A model generated the notes under the pieces. It was not told the DNA's origin, searched no databases, and was given only the letters and a program-made list of their open reading frames with translations. The translations under genes and the position numbers were made by a program. From Helopsaltes ochotensis (lineage: Eukaryota > Chordata > Aves > Passeriformes > Locustellidae), in the NCBI GenBank assembly GCA_013400155.1, contig VXBM01000195.1, forward strand, positions 509,665-573,664: DNA of 64,000 nucleotides. Direction: 5' to 3'. Positions within the stretch are counted from its first letter, which is position 1; each line of letters starts with the position of its first letter. Positions 35,153-47,607 of this stretch are shown here, piece after piece.

Positions 35153-38100
35153 TTTATTTCTCATAGGAGCTGATGTCTTCCAGCTGCACCTAATGAGCTC
35201 TAATTTGTCCAGGAAGGGGTTGAGGATGTGAGTGAATCAGCAACATCTCAGATGCCTCTGAGCCTTAATTTACATGTGTATTTGGCCTACACTTGACAGT
35301 GATCATGTACATGCTTAAATATCCCACTGGGCATTGTCATCCTGTCCTCCCACATAGGTTTGTCCCTTCCTTTCCTTTCTAAAATGTTACTTCTCTGGCC
35401 TCCTGCTTCTGACGTTTTCTTTGTTAGTTTCAAGAAGCTCTAAGTCTTGCTCTGAAAGCTAAATAATATATTTATATTTTCTTCTGGAACATCACACGGC
35501 AGTCCAGAACTTTCCTAAATGCAGAAGTCATAAACATTTGTCTTCTCAATCACTAAACCTCTAGCAGGCTTTTATGTAATTATATAGGGTAATTACACAG
35601 ACTCCCCTGTAAACTAGCATTAAGTCTGTGGAAAGGCTTGTGCAGATTTCAGTAAGGTTTGGGTCAGGCTCATTACCTGTTGAAGAAGACAGATTTTTTT
35701 TTTCTTTTTTTGTCTGATTTGTTTTGTCTTTTCCCTACCATCCACAAGAACACAAAGTTCTTTTGCATCAGTATTTGTAAAATAGCTCCTTTCTGTTTCT
35801 TTGGGCACCAACCAGCAATGTACCACCCTTGAACACGGTCCCTGCACTGGGACTGTTGCAGTGTCCTGAGTATCCTGTGATTTGGGTCGATACGGCACAC
35901 GGGTGAGCCCAGTGCAGTGGGGAAGGAAGTGTTGCTGGCACATCGGGCAGTGGCTCTCAGGTTTCTGCCCTAATTCTTGGAGGAGTTTACACCTTCTGGT
36001 GTCGGCATCCTATTCCTAGGGGAGATTTGCACTGTGAATAGGTGCTAAAGTTAATAACAGAGATTAGTGAACTTAGAGGGCTCTATGAAGAATCAAATTC
36101 AACAGTATGAATAGGGTATCATCCACGGAATCAGAGATGTAAAGGCAGAGGTAAATTTTAAGGAGGAATTTTTCTGAGGATCAAATAGGTGGGGGTGGAT
36201 AAGTTTGATTGATAGCCAGTTAAGGCTGTTGTCCTTGTTATGTGTTATTGGGGTCACCATGCCCTCTCTGGGAGACAAAACAAGAAAAACTTTTTCCAGC
36301 ATCTCGCAGTAGCTGCTAGACTTTCCTGACCAAGCTTAGCCCCTGTTTCTCTGCAGCAGGGTGCCACGGCCTCTCCTGCTCTGTGGTTCTGTGGAGTGGG
36401 AGCAGGTGGTTGCCCTGTTTTTTAGGCACCAGCTGTGCCCAGTGCGTGCCTCTAACAGTGCTGTACAGCTGTGGCAGAGACCTGTGGCAGACAAATCTCA
36501 TCTGCTCAGATCATCAGCTGGCAGTAGTCCTGCCAGAAGGCCCAAGCTTGCTGCTCCTGATTTACAGAGCTCACAGAACAGTCTGTTTAGAACCTCAGCT
36601 ATATCTGAAATATCACTCTGTAATGTTTATATGCAAAAGGGGAAAAAAAAAAGAAAAAGAGAAACTGCCAAGAGGCCTAGGTTCTTTGAAGGAACAGCAT
36701 AACTCTTCTACTGACAGAGTCCTGCAAAGATGAGGTAGTTGCACTCAAGGAGCTGAACTTACCAGCTTCTAAATCGGACAGGACTTGTCAGCAGTATCAG
36801 CTGAGCTAATGCCCAGTGGTACAGTAAGGAAGATCCACTGTTGCCTTTCTGTCAGAGCCATGGAGCAGACAAGTAATAATGTCTTCATTCAGTGTGAAAA
36901 GACTGTTCCATTAATTGAAATAATAGACTAGGACTGGGTTTGTCTGGAGGTACAGAACAGAGATCTAGACCCAGTCCCCAGGCAGGGGTAGATGTGATTT
37001 ACTTACTGTTTGTGTTCCAGTGCTGTCATTTGCTGCACTCTAGGCTGACTGGCTGGGATTAATTTATGATGCTTTCTTACCAGTGCTTCCCCTGAAGTAG
37101 ACTACAGCTCCCCTGCCTACCAGCACTGCAGATCAGATGATCTATCAATTGCCACAAGAATCACTTCTTGTGGGTTTTGCTTGTCTTCACTCCTAATTTT
37201 CTAAAGCAAACTTTACTTTTAGATGCTGCTTCATCTCCTGCATCTTTTTTGCTCTGTCAGCCAAAGACTTCTATTCCAGCAGGTCCCAAAGGTGTGCTTT
37301 CTTAATTCCCTGGTAAATTTTGAAATGATTCCCCAGCTGGTACCAATCACAGGGTTGAATGTAGGCGTGCTGATTAGCTGCTGTGACAACTGTCTAATTA
37401 GCTGAGTTGGTTTCTCCTTCCCTGAGTACCCAAAGGAGATGTTTGGTTCAAGGTTTTATTAAGGTGAGCTAGGAGTTAATCATTATGTACAAGTCCAGGG
37501 CTTGAAGACTGATCAGCCTCTGATCTAGCTCAACAGCCTTAATTAATGGAGGCGGTGGAGCCTCACGTTTCAGGAGTGACAGTACAATCACTAGAGCTGT
37601 CCACTTGTCCCTCTCTGTTTCCCTGTAGAATAAGATTGCTTTACCTGCTCACCTTTACACAGCCCTCAGAAAATACATTTGAGTTCAATCAGTTCATGCT
37701 CAGACAAAAAAAGGCAAGCATTTTACCTTGGCTGTCCATTTTTTTCTTTGATAGTTGAGCAACATCATATTTAGGAACGGTTGCTTCAGTTAAATGTCTC
37801 CTTCATTGGGAATAGAAACTCAATAAAGAACTGGGATCTAATCCACAGAAATGTCCCAAAGAACTGTAAATGTCTGGAATGTGAAAGAGGGACTTGTAAG
37901 TGTTTCACAGTGCCAAGATTAGCCTTATTTCCACGTCCTGGCCAATAAGGACTCCCAGCATTGGTGGTTACATCTGTTCTGCAGCATTTGGTTATGTTCC
38001 TGAATCTGGTTCTAGATAGAGTTGGTGTTCTTCCATGCTTTTCAACAGGGCTGAAGAAATTTGGTAACATATGCTCTTTTCTTTTGCTATCTGTACACCA

Positions 38101-39755
38101 CTGGGATGAAAAGTGTGTCTGGCATATGCAAAGGTAGAGGAGTTGAGGGTGATTTTCTGTTTTTGGTAGTGAGGGGTTCAGTGTCTGGTGTTGCCACAAG
38201 GAATTTTGGTGTGTGCAGTTTCTCTCCCACCCTCAGGTTCCCTCTTCTGCTGTCCTGCATCAGTGACCAAGCAATCAACCCACTCTTGGAAGACCAGTAC
38301 CTTTTTTTTGGCCACCTGTTTACAGGGTTTGGGATTGCTTGTCCCACTTGGATCTTACTGATGGATTTTCTGGGTGGTTTGAACTAGTTTGGATTGTAAC
38401 ACATTTTTCCGCAGACACAATTGCTTCTTCTCCTGCAGGTTAAAGCCCTTCCTCTACCTCATTCTGTCAATGTCCCTTAATGGTCCTTAAGGGCCATTTA
38501 AGAGGCAGCTTTTCCTGAGCCATGTTTTCTTGTTTCCTCCATTCTCTTCAGGAGCAGCTTCTCCCATCTATCTCAACTTTTACACCATTTTGAAATATCC
38601 TTTATAAAAACTGTTAGCAGCTCAGGAAGCCAATAAAACATTTAGTTTTTTAACTGTTAATAACTTCAGGATTTTTCCCATTAAGTTTTAACATGAAGTA
38701 AGATGATAAATAAAATCAGAGGAGTTTTATTTCATTCTCTTCAACAGTTCTGTTCTACTCTCATAAATAAAACATTACCACAAAAAGACACTTACTTTAA
38801 TACATTCTCACACAGCCACCCAGGCTGAGTTCCCTGACTCTCAGCAACCTCACACAGTGTTGATAACTTCATGGAGCCACTGCTGTGCTGTGTGTGGATG
38901 AGTCAGCTTTCTATTTTTAAAGCAGCTTTACTTTTTTCTTGCAAACAAAGATTTCTCATAAAAAAACCTCTGGCTTACTTTCTGAGGTTTGTCATGGTCC
39001 TCCCTCAGAGCCACAGTTGTCTCCATTGCTGTGAGAATACCTGTCAGGTATTTAGAATCACCTGACATAACTGGTTCTAGGTACAAGGGCTTTCCTTGCA
39101 GAACCTCCTCTTTGCAGATTTTGTTTGCTGATTGTCTGTAATGAAGTTAAAAGAGTCATTCCAGTCTTAGCTGCATACTATACCTGATTTTTCTTGCTAA
39201 TAGTTGAGATTATCCAGGTTATTCCTTTTTCTTCCCTCTTTTGAAGTAGTAAATTTTGTTACACTGGAAATGTGCAGAATTTCATTTTTATTTTAATGAA
39301 CTGCTGCTGGGAGAGTCCTTCCCTTTTTGAACCCAGTCACTTTGTCAGCTTGATTAGTCAAATTGCTGGTGAATCTATTACTCTTCTCCATAATCATGAG
39401 TGTGGTTGCATTATTGAGCATCTTTCTGTGTCCTACACACCAGCAGAGTTCAAGGGGATGAAGGAGAGCACCAGCCTACAATAATTATTAGTACAGTGGC
39501 TGAGAGCTCTCTCTTCCAATGGAGGATGCTCCGAAAATTGAAGTTTTGTATTGTTTGAGAATGACTGCATCTCAGTGTTTGCCTTGCTGTAAAGGAGGAT
39601 TTGCTAGAAACTAATTTCGGTGTACTGGTGGTTGCTGCAGTAACAGCCCCAGCTGTTGTTTTAATGCTTACACAGCTATGGATGCATCAGTGCTTTAGCT
39701 GACTGTTCTGCTGAGTGCTGTCCTCTCTTTCCAACAAAGCCTCTCACATCTCAGA

Positions 39756-39779
39756 ACTAACTAAAAACTAACTAAAAAT
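39756..39779 (+). repeat. Tandem ACTAACTAAAA units
   Basis: Two near-identical ACTAACTAAAAA-type units in a row; simple slippage repeat. Confidence 0.85.
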
Positions 39780-39970
39780 ATCTGTTCCTTCTGATGTTCT
39801 GCAAGGAAATTCCATTCAGGAGCTTTTCTGAAAAGTTTTGCTTTGGCAGGTTGGCATTTTCTAAAGTGAAAACATGTCTGAAGCATTTCCAAGTGACCTT
39901 GCAGACGACTGAATTAAATTTCAGTTTTATCCCTGAACTTATAAACACAGTGTTTGTGTGTATGTGGCTA

Positions 39971-40026
39971 TTTTTTTTTTTGTTTTGTTATGGTTTTGGT
40001 TGTTTTGTTTTGTTTTGTTTCCCCCC
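39971..40026 (+). repeat. T-rich/TTTTG simple repeat ending in C-run
   Basis: A T11 run passes into GTTTT/TGTTTT units (TTGTTTTGTTTTGTTTTG) and then CCCCCC. Low complexity; it could be a decayed reverse-oriented retroposon A-tail, but no body was recognised beside it. Confidence 0.85.
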
Positions 40027-40120
40027 AGCCACTCTTTTTAGGCAGAAGCACAAACCTGTGAAGTAATGAATATTGTTCAGGAAGTGTGACAGCACAAATG
40101 TCAAAAATACTCTTTGAGGC

Positions 40121-40141
40121 TTCTCCAGGACTCCTGGAGAA
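40121..40141. other. 21-bp palindrome
   Basis: TTCTCCAGGA and TCCTGGAGAA flank a single central C, giving a fully paired palindrome apart from the centre. Confidence 0.9.
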
Positions 40142-42652
40142 CTTGGGAGTTGTCAGGGGAGATTTACAGCCCGATGAACTTACTCTACTTGGCCGTCTAG
40201 ACAAACAGAATTTCTGTTTTAAGAGGAGTTTTGCATTTTTGAGACTAGTAAAACCTAATTATAAAAAAGGCTCTGGAACCTGTCACTGAATGTATGATGC
40301 CATTCAGCCAGCTACTGGAAAGGTTGGACAGATCCCTGGAGGATATTTTGATTTTATTCAGAAACTGTCACCTGATGGAGAACATCCTTGGGGAGATTTC
40401 TTTTCAATGAAAAAGTTCTGCTAGGACATATTACATTCTTGTATGGGTGCCACAGGAACAGGAGGTTACAGGCTCTGCTTTACTATTGACAGTGAAAGGC
40501 TCATCAACAATGTGGAGGTGCCCCAAGATCTGATGGCACTGTGTTCTCTAGAGGTTCTGGTTCAAGGATTCACATGCTACAAGCACAAGCTTATTTCTTG
40601 GGTTTTATTTGTGATGATGCCAGCTGTCAGCAGCTGCAGGGTGCGGGGAATTGGGCTACAGCTGGGAGTGCCAGTGAGACAGCATTACAGGTATTGCCTC
40701 TCTGCTTATTGTGCTGCTCTTCTGGAAAGCCCAAATATCTCTGGCAGGCACAGAACAATAACAAATCCTGGTGGGATGCACACCCAATACACAGAAAGCT
40801 GCTCCCATTGCATTCCTGTTGCTGCAGCAATTAGAAATCTCACTTGTCAGGGGCTTGGCCAAACTTCCCCAAATCTGCCTTCCCTACTTTGTGTGGGATG
40901 GTCTGGCCCCAGATCTTGAACAGTGGGGCAAGAATATTTCAGTTTTGCCCACGTGTCTGAGCAGTCCTTGGGCTGGCTGTGTGGGGAGGCATCAATGAAT
41001 CTTCTCTCTTGGGTGCCTGACACTTTTCTCTTTTGATTGGCATGCTTCTCTTGAAGCCAGCCTGAAAAGTGTTTGCACTTGAAGCAAGTGGAGCAAATTC
41101 TAATTTGTCTGGAATGGGCCCTCCTGTTAAATGTTAAACTGACCTTTTCAAGAGAAATTTACTTGATAGTTCTAAGTGAAGCCCTGCTTTAAGCTAAACC
41201 TGTCACTACAACATGATTAAAATGACTTAAATGTACATCAGTTGCACATATTATTAATGGAAATTGAAATCAGCCTAAATGGTAACCATAAATCTTAAAA
41301 CGGGGAAGAGGATGGAGACAGAAAAACCCATGCATGATGTGAAGGTTAAGGTGCCTTATTCACCCAAAAATTAGATGAGCTGAACAGGGAACTTTATTCT
41401 GAAGCAGTGAAAAAATATCACAGACCCTTTTTTTTGTGCATTTAGAGTCCTCCTTATCTACTGAAAAAGGAAATTCAGTGCATTTTTGGCAGGAATTTGA
41501 CCTGTGAAGACGTAGAAGGATCGGTCACAGTTGTCTGGTCTTGTTTCACCTGCTCCAGGACCTTTAAGCAGCAAATGATTACATTTCTGGCAGCATGACA
41601 GGTGGTGAAGGTGTGTACGTAGTGCTGGAAGAGGGTTTGGGGCACGCCTGTGATCCATGAATGTCCGCTCCCCGCTGGGACTGTGCATTCAAAATCCTGC
41701 CCCTGTTCTTGCCCACTTCCCTTCCCCACCACGCAGAGTCACAGCTCCGGTGTTCGGCTGCCGTAGCAGCTGTTCCCTAAAGTGTCTGTTCTAATTGGGC
41801 ACTAATAAATCAAAACTGAATTGAAGACCTTCCACTTACAGTCATTTATCAGTGACTTTCTCTCCCACAGCCGGATAGGACTTGGCAGCCTTCTCCCAGA
41901 GAAATGTCTAGGGACTTATGAAGGCCCTTTTTGAGGGTATAATCTTTATGTTGCTGTGTGACCTTTCTCATCCCAAGTGCAAATCGAACCTTTTGTCATT
42001 AATAACTCTTTTTCTACCAGCCTTGGCTTTCACACAGGTGAAATTGGCATGGCTTTTTCCAGCTGTTTTGGGACATTGGGGGTTTGTAGGGATTTTGTGG
42101 TCAAGTGTGAAATTTGGTTGGCAAAGTTGAGATTTTTGGAGCGTGTGAGAAGACACACCTTTATTAAGGGTGTCAGTGGTGGCTGAAGATGACAGGTCTG
42201 TTACAAGAAGGTGGAAAGAACTTTCAGGTACTTGGCTGAGTTCCTGTTGGTAGCATTATTTTAATGTCTAGATTGTATAATTAATGTCTTTATCCGCCCA
42301 CATCTTTGGAAAGACCTTCCTTATCGTTTTAATTCCAAATAAATTAAAAACAGATGGCTTGTGGGGAAAATAAGCCTTCTGGTCAATTTTTTTTTTTTTT
42401 TAGGTTGTTTAGGAAGGTAGGTTGGGAGTAGTGGATGAATATGGCCTATCAGTAAGGATTTTAGTGTCAGGGACTCTTTTAAAGATGTTTCAATCTACAA
42501 TCCTTATATTCTCACAAACAGAAAATTTATAATAATATTTGTAATATAATATAAAATTTATATAATAATAAAATAAGATGTTGTTGCAATGCAGGGCAAA
42601 AGAGTAACCTGATCTTGTGCAAGATGTTTCTTATATGGAATTTACAGCCAAG

Positions 42653-42688
42653 CTTTAACTTACTTTTATCCTTTAACTTACTTTTATC
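42653..42688 (+). repeat. Two perfect tandem copies of an 18-mer
   Basis: CTTTAACTTACTTTTATC is repeated twice without mismatch (42653-42670 and 42671-42688), followed by a partial third unit CTTTTACC-like. The identity indicates a recent slippage duplication. Confidence 0.95.
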
Positions 42689-45600
42689 TTTTACCACTAA
42701 CATAAAAGCAAATCCCATTTTATCTGCAGCTGCTGCTGACTTAGATGACTTTCAAAATCAAAGAACCCGAAGAGCTGAGCTCATTTCTAGACTGTCAGCC
42801 TGCAATTCCTCTATGCCCAGATGCCAGTGTATCAGCTTGCTAATAGACTGTTTGAACACCTCACCTTGACCACAGCCTGCTCTGTTCTTAACACCCAGCA
42901 CAAGCTCCTGACCATTTTTTCTGCAGAGTGATTGGGAGCATGCATTCTCCGCAGGCCTGGAAAACAGTATTAATCTTCTGCTGTGTACTTTCATTTCATT
43001 TCCTGTAAAAATCCATCTTCTGCTTCTGGAGTTGACCTAAGGTTAGATGTCAGAGGAACAAATTACTGTCACTTGCTCGATACCCCAAGAGTAGCTATAA
43101 ATAGCAAGCTTTATAACCCCACTGATCCTTGAGATACATAGTGATAAATATGCTTCTACCAACCAAGAGGAGAGACATAAAGCTGCGTGGCGTTGGGTGG
43201 TGCCTATTATTTGCAGCTGGCACAAAGGTTAGAGCTGCATCATTCAAATTGCTTTAAAAAGAAAAACAGTAACACTCTTTGTATTTGTCAGCTTAAAAGC
43301 ATTAATTAGTGATTCTTGGGTAGAGTAGTCCAGTAGCACAGCTTTTACATCCAGCAGCACAAATTCTTTCTTAGGTACTGCGGTGTGCTAGGAGTCGAGC
43401 TAACAGCTTGGTGTGTTCACTCCTTGGACTCAGAGAATGAATTGAAAACCTTTCCAGTAGAACAATTTTCTTCTGAGAAATGCGGCATTATTCAGATAAA
43501 TCTTCTGCAATATTTTAAAAATGAAATCTTGACAGAAAATATAGGAATAATCTGAAACTGAAAGTGTGTTTCATTTTGATTTTTCTCCTTGTTTCATTGG
43601 AGCTTTTTTTTCCTGTAGGGTGACAGCCAGACTGTGTTATAAAATATTCAATTGAATAGAAAATGATAACACTCTGGTACAAGTGAAATGAAACACTCTG
43701 AATTACTATTTTTTAAATTTAATCTGTTTCCCTCCTGTATTCTTACTCCATCCAGATTTTGGGAATAATGATATTTTAAAGCAAGGCAAAAAAACCCCCC
43801 AAAATTAGCATTGCCTAAGGGATGAGAATCGCATCTTCCAACTAACTTTAGTATGAATTAATGCATGAAGCACATTTTTAGCTGATTTTAAAATGCTACT
43901 AGTCCTTGGGAGTTACTCCATTATAACAACTAAGGGGCTCGGACAGTGATTTTGACAATAATGTCTTGGGCTGTCTGGATCTTTTAAGCTTTCTAGCTGT
44001 TGATTTGCACTGGCAGGATAGAATGAAGATTGCATATTGTGTTGCAAATGCTTGGATGCTGCTAGCCAGAAAATCTTTTTTCTGGCTCTTAGTACATACC
44101 CTGCAGAAGACCTGCAATGCATTTATGGCACAGTAAAACTGCTCCTTACTCTTAATTGGAGGTGGGCTGAAGTGGCTTTCTGGATGTATAATGTGGCTGT
44201 GGATGCTAAGGCAGCGCTGCTGAACAAGTGTATCAAACTTTCTAAATGAGCTCAGCCTGCTGTGAGGGTTTTTTTAGCCCAGCTGCAGTGACCGCAGTGT
44301 TATGATGGGGTGGGAAGTGTAGGACATGTATGGTTGTCTCATCTCCCTGATTAATGGAAAAGCTTCCTGTTGCTCTGCCCTCAAGCTACAAAATCCATTA
44401 ACCACCCCTTGGGGTGCCTGAAATTTATTCTGGCCATTACCATCAATTAGAAAGTTAATAGCGTGATGATTGCTGGGCTCCAGTCCTAGCTATTTGTGTG
44501 ATTTACACCAGACTGGGGTGAAAATGGGAAGAAGCAACACTCAAGGAACCACTTTATGAGCAAGAATTTGGCATTAAGGGTGTGCTGATGTCAGTATGCC
44601 CCTGTAAACATATGGCAAGAAGAATCATAAGTCATTCTGGATCCTAATTTAAAAGGCAGCTTTTGATTTAAGCATATGGAAGAATGATTTTAATATCTAT
44701 CACAGCTAAGCTGAGATTTGTTTTGTTGATGACCATAAGCCTTGAGTGAGGCTGGGCCTGTGGGACTGGCTGCATTCTGAGCTGCACTGTTGCAGGGTGT
44801 TCACCACCCTGATGAAGGAAGGGCAGCAGTTTGCATCCTACCCCGCATGTCTGTTTTGACAAATAAGTCAGGTGGACAAGGAGATCTTCCAGATTGGTGC
44901 TCTCCTGCTTGTAGTCCACTGATCCCCCAAAATTCCCTTAAGGTAACAAGGAAAAAGCCTGTTGTCAGTAAACTTTCGTTCCTTTCTTCGGGGTCTCTCA
45001 CTGAAAATAATGTTGTGATGGCAAATGGAAAAGTATTGAAAACCACTTCTATGGATTTAGGGACAGAGAAGATGATTGGATCACACACACCATCAGATGA
45101 GTGAGCATCAATAACCTGTCAGCTTTTGATACGTGTTTGGTATTACATTTTTGGTATATATTCATTAGCCCCCCAAAATCAGTGGAGTGACTGGTCCTTC
45201 CCACATGCATCCAGATGCTGTGGCACAAAATGGCTCATAAAAAGAGCAGGAGAGATGGCGCTGATGTCTCAGCCAGAGCAGCACTTGAGCCAGCCTCTTG
45301 AGCCTTTCACTGAGAGGGTCAAGTGGAGGTCTTGCTTTGATGGTTATTCCTTTGTTTCTCACTGCTGGCTTTCACCCAGCCCTGGATTAGAGCAGCTACA
45401 GGGGCTGTGATTGCCAACCTCCCTAAGCTGCTCTTGACTTCTGATGCTTCAGTCAGTGAGGCACTGCAGATGTGTCTTTGAGGCCACAGAGATGAGAAGC
45501 TGAAAGGGAGATCTGAGGGAGAAAGTTCTGGAAAATTTCCCTCTCTGCAGCTCAAGCAATGGAGGGGGAAGACCCAGTCCCTTCCCCTTACTCAGTGGCA

Positions 45601-45950
45601 AACACCAGCCCTGCTGGGAGTCTGGCAACCAGGCAAAATAGGTGTTAAGTCCAAAGTTATTTTTTCAAAGTCCTCTGCTCGTGATATCCTATCCCCTTTC
45701 CCAGAGCTAATCCTGCTAGTGGTCATTTAGCACAGCAGAGAGGGGTTCCAGAATGTGGCTGACCCCCCAAAATGGGGTTGCCCATAGTGAATTTACAGTC
45801 CATTCCTGCAAAACATTGCTGTGGAAACACTTCCAGAACAGAGTCCAGTTAAATCTCAGTGCATTATTTTTTCATACAAAAGCTCAGTAATGATACACTT
45901 GAAATAAAAATCTTCATGTCTTGCATTCTGACAGCAAAGATCCTTCTGAT

Positions 45951-45998
45951 TTCCTGGAAACTTCCAAGGAAGTTTCTTTCAAGTTGCTTCCAAGGAAG
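45951..45998. promoter_or_regulatory. Cluster of three TTCC..GGAA palindromes (STAT/ETS-like)
   Basis: TTCCTGGAA (45951-45959, N3 spacing) and two copies of TTCCAAGGAA (45962-45971 and 45989-45998, N4 spacing) lie within 48 bp. TTC-N3-GAA and TTC-N4-GAA are the known core spacings of STAT dimer sites, and GGAA is also an ETS core. The regulatory role is inference; the cluster itself is seen directly. Confidence 0.4.
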
Positions 45999-47066
45999 GG
46001 CAAATTGATCATTGAAGCTATCCAGGTCCATGTTTATGATGGTGCATCTACATAGTAAGAAGTTTGGATTTACATGAGAGTGTGATCAGGATCTAATCTC
46101 TGATCAGCAGGCAGAGGAGTGGGGATCTGAATATGGATTTTATCAACTGCCAGAATCTTCTGTTCTTAGCCTGCTGACATGAGAAACCATTACACTGTGA
46201 AGTTAAAGGGGGTTTACAAGATCTAACAAGATGAGACAGACATCTAAAATTAGAGAAGCTGTAAAAGGGAGGAGGGGAAAAGTGCATCATTCCTATCTAA
46301 TCCAAATTTGATCTTTTTTCAGGCTAAAATATTTGATGTTGCTCTTTTCTTTGGGTATCCAACCTTTATGCAGCAATGTCTCTGAAGCCTAAGGATAAAA
46401 AGCCCTTCTCCACAATACAGTGGAATGTTACTTCTGCTAAAAAAGGCACTGGCATCAGAAACTGATGTTTAAAAAGTCGTTTAATCTTACAAGCAGAGAA
46501 TGTCTCTCTATTTTTTCACAGGAAAGTTTGTTCTGAATTGTGCTGTTCAATAGCTTCTTGGGTAAGATAGGAGGTTCTGAAAAGGAATTATGCAATGGAA
46601 TGCACGTGTCACCAGAGCTAAAACAGATGCATCTACATTGGTGTTTTAGCTTTACCTCATTATATTTTTGATTCTGTACTATTGATTATCTGTGCCATGG
46701 TTTTTTTTTTCCAGTGAATTTACCAGGTGTCTCCAAGAAGCTGAGTGAGCAACACGGATTAGTTTGTTCTGAGGGCTGTTCACCATGGCTTGTACAGGTG
46801 TGATTGATCTCTGCAAAGAATGCTATGCTTTAGCAGAATAGGTATCAGCCAGTCTTTAGCAGTTCAGAGAGACAATGTTTGCATCACAGCAAGGGCAGTG
46901 CAGATCAATTCAGGTGGATCATTCTGATCTCAGGACAAGAGTACTTAAGCCAATTCAGCACCATTGTCCAAGCTTTCAGGTGATAAAAAAGCACTTACAA
47001 GACTTAGAGCCTCATGCTTGGGCATTTGCAGAGACTTTCTGTCAACTTTCAGTCCTGCCAGCCAGG

Positions 47067-47607
47067 TGGTGTGGGTTAACCCCAGCTGGCAGTGAGGCAC
47101 CACCCAGCTGCTCTCTCACTCACCCCCCACCCCAGTAGGATAGGGAGGAGAATCAGAAATAAAATGCCCAAACTCATCCCTTGAGGCAAGAAAAGTTGTT
47201 GAGACAAAGTGAAATATAACAATTAAAGGGAGGGAGGGAGAGGTAAACCCCCAGTAGAACAAATCATGCACAATACCATCGATCAGCGCCTACTAGCAGA
47301 CACCAAATTGCTCCCAAACTGCAATCAGCCTTTCTTCCAGGTAACTCCCCCAGTTTATATAAACCTGGCATGATGGTTAAAGTATCCCTTTGGCCAGTTT
47401 GGGTCAGCTGTCCTGGCTGTGCTTCCTCCCAGCTTCTGGTGCACTTTCTTACTGACACTCACCAGTCCTTGGCTTAGCATTGGCTCCACGCAGCAGCAAC
47501 CAAAATGTTGTGTGTGTTACCAACATGATTCTCTTGCTGAATCCAAAACACAGCACTGGACCAGCTCCTAAGAAGAAATGAACTCTGTCCCAGCCAAAAC
47601 CAGGATA
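47067..47607 (-). mobile_element. Avian endogenous retrovirus solo LTR
   Basis: On the plus strand the block starts TGGTGTGGGTTAACCCCAGC and ends CAGCCAAAACCAGGATA. This is the inverted form of a very common avian ERV LTR whose ends are TGTCCTGG and CACGACA. Internal landmarks in order are a GGATAGGGAGGAGAATC block, CCCCCAGTTTATATAAACC (a palindromic TATA box at 47353-47364 used by the minus strand), CCCTTTGGCCAGTTTGGGTC and AGCTGTCCTGGCTGTG. The last landmark is CCAAAACACAGCACTGG. No gag, pol or env remnant adjoins it, so it is a solo LTR antisense to the host gene. I found no clear target-site duplication. The class is probably ERVL-like, from memory. Confidence 0.88.
47353..47364 (-). promoter_or_regulatory. 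LTR TATA box
   Basis: GTTTATATAAAC is a perfect 12-bp palindrome at the usual TATA position of this LTR family. In LTR sense the conserved GGCCAAAGGGA block lies just upstream. No intact AATAAA is evident downstream in LTR sense, so transcript ending may be lost. Confidence 0.6.

Noticed and set aside
34886..35164. 92-codon minus-strand open frame over the PBS-like site
   Set aside because: No domain or ERV protein similarity recognised; retained only as a possible LTR remnant.
40443..40919. 158-codon plus-strand open frame
   Set aside because: No family match, no convincing splice borders and overlapping frames of similar length on the other strand; likely chance.
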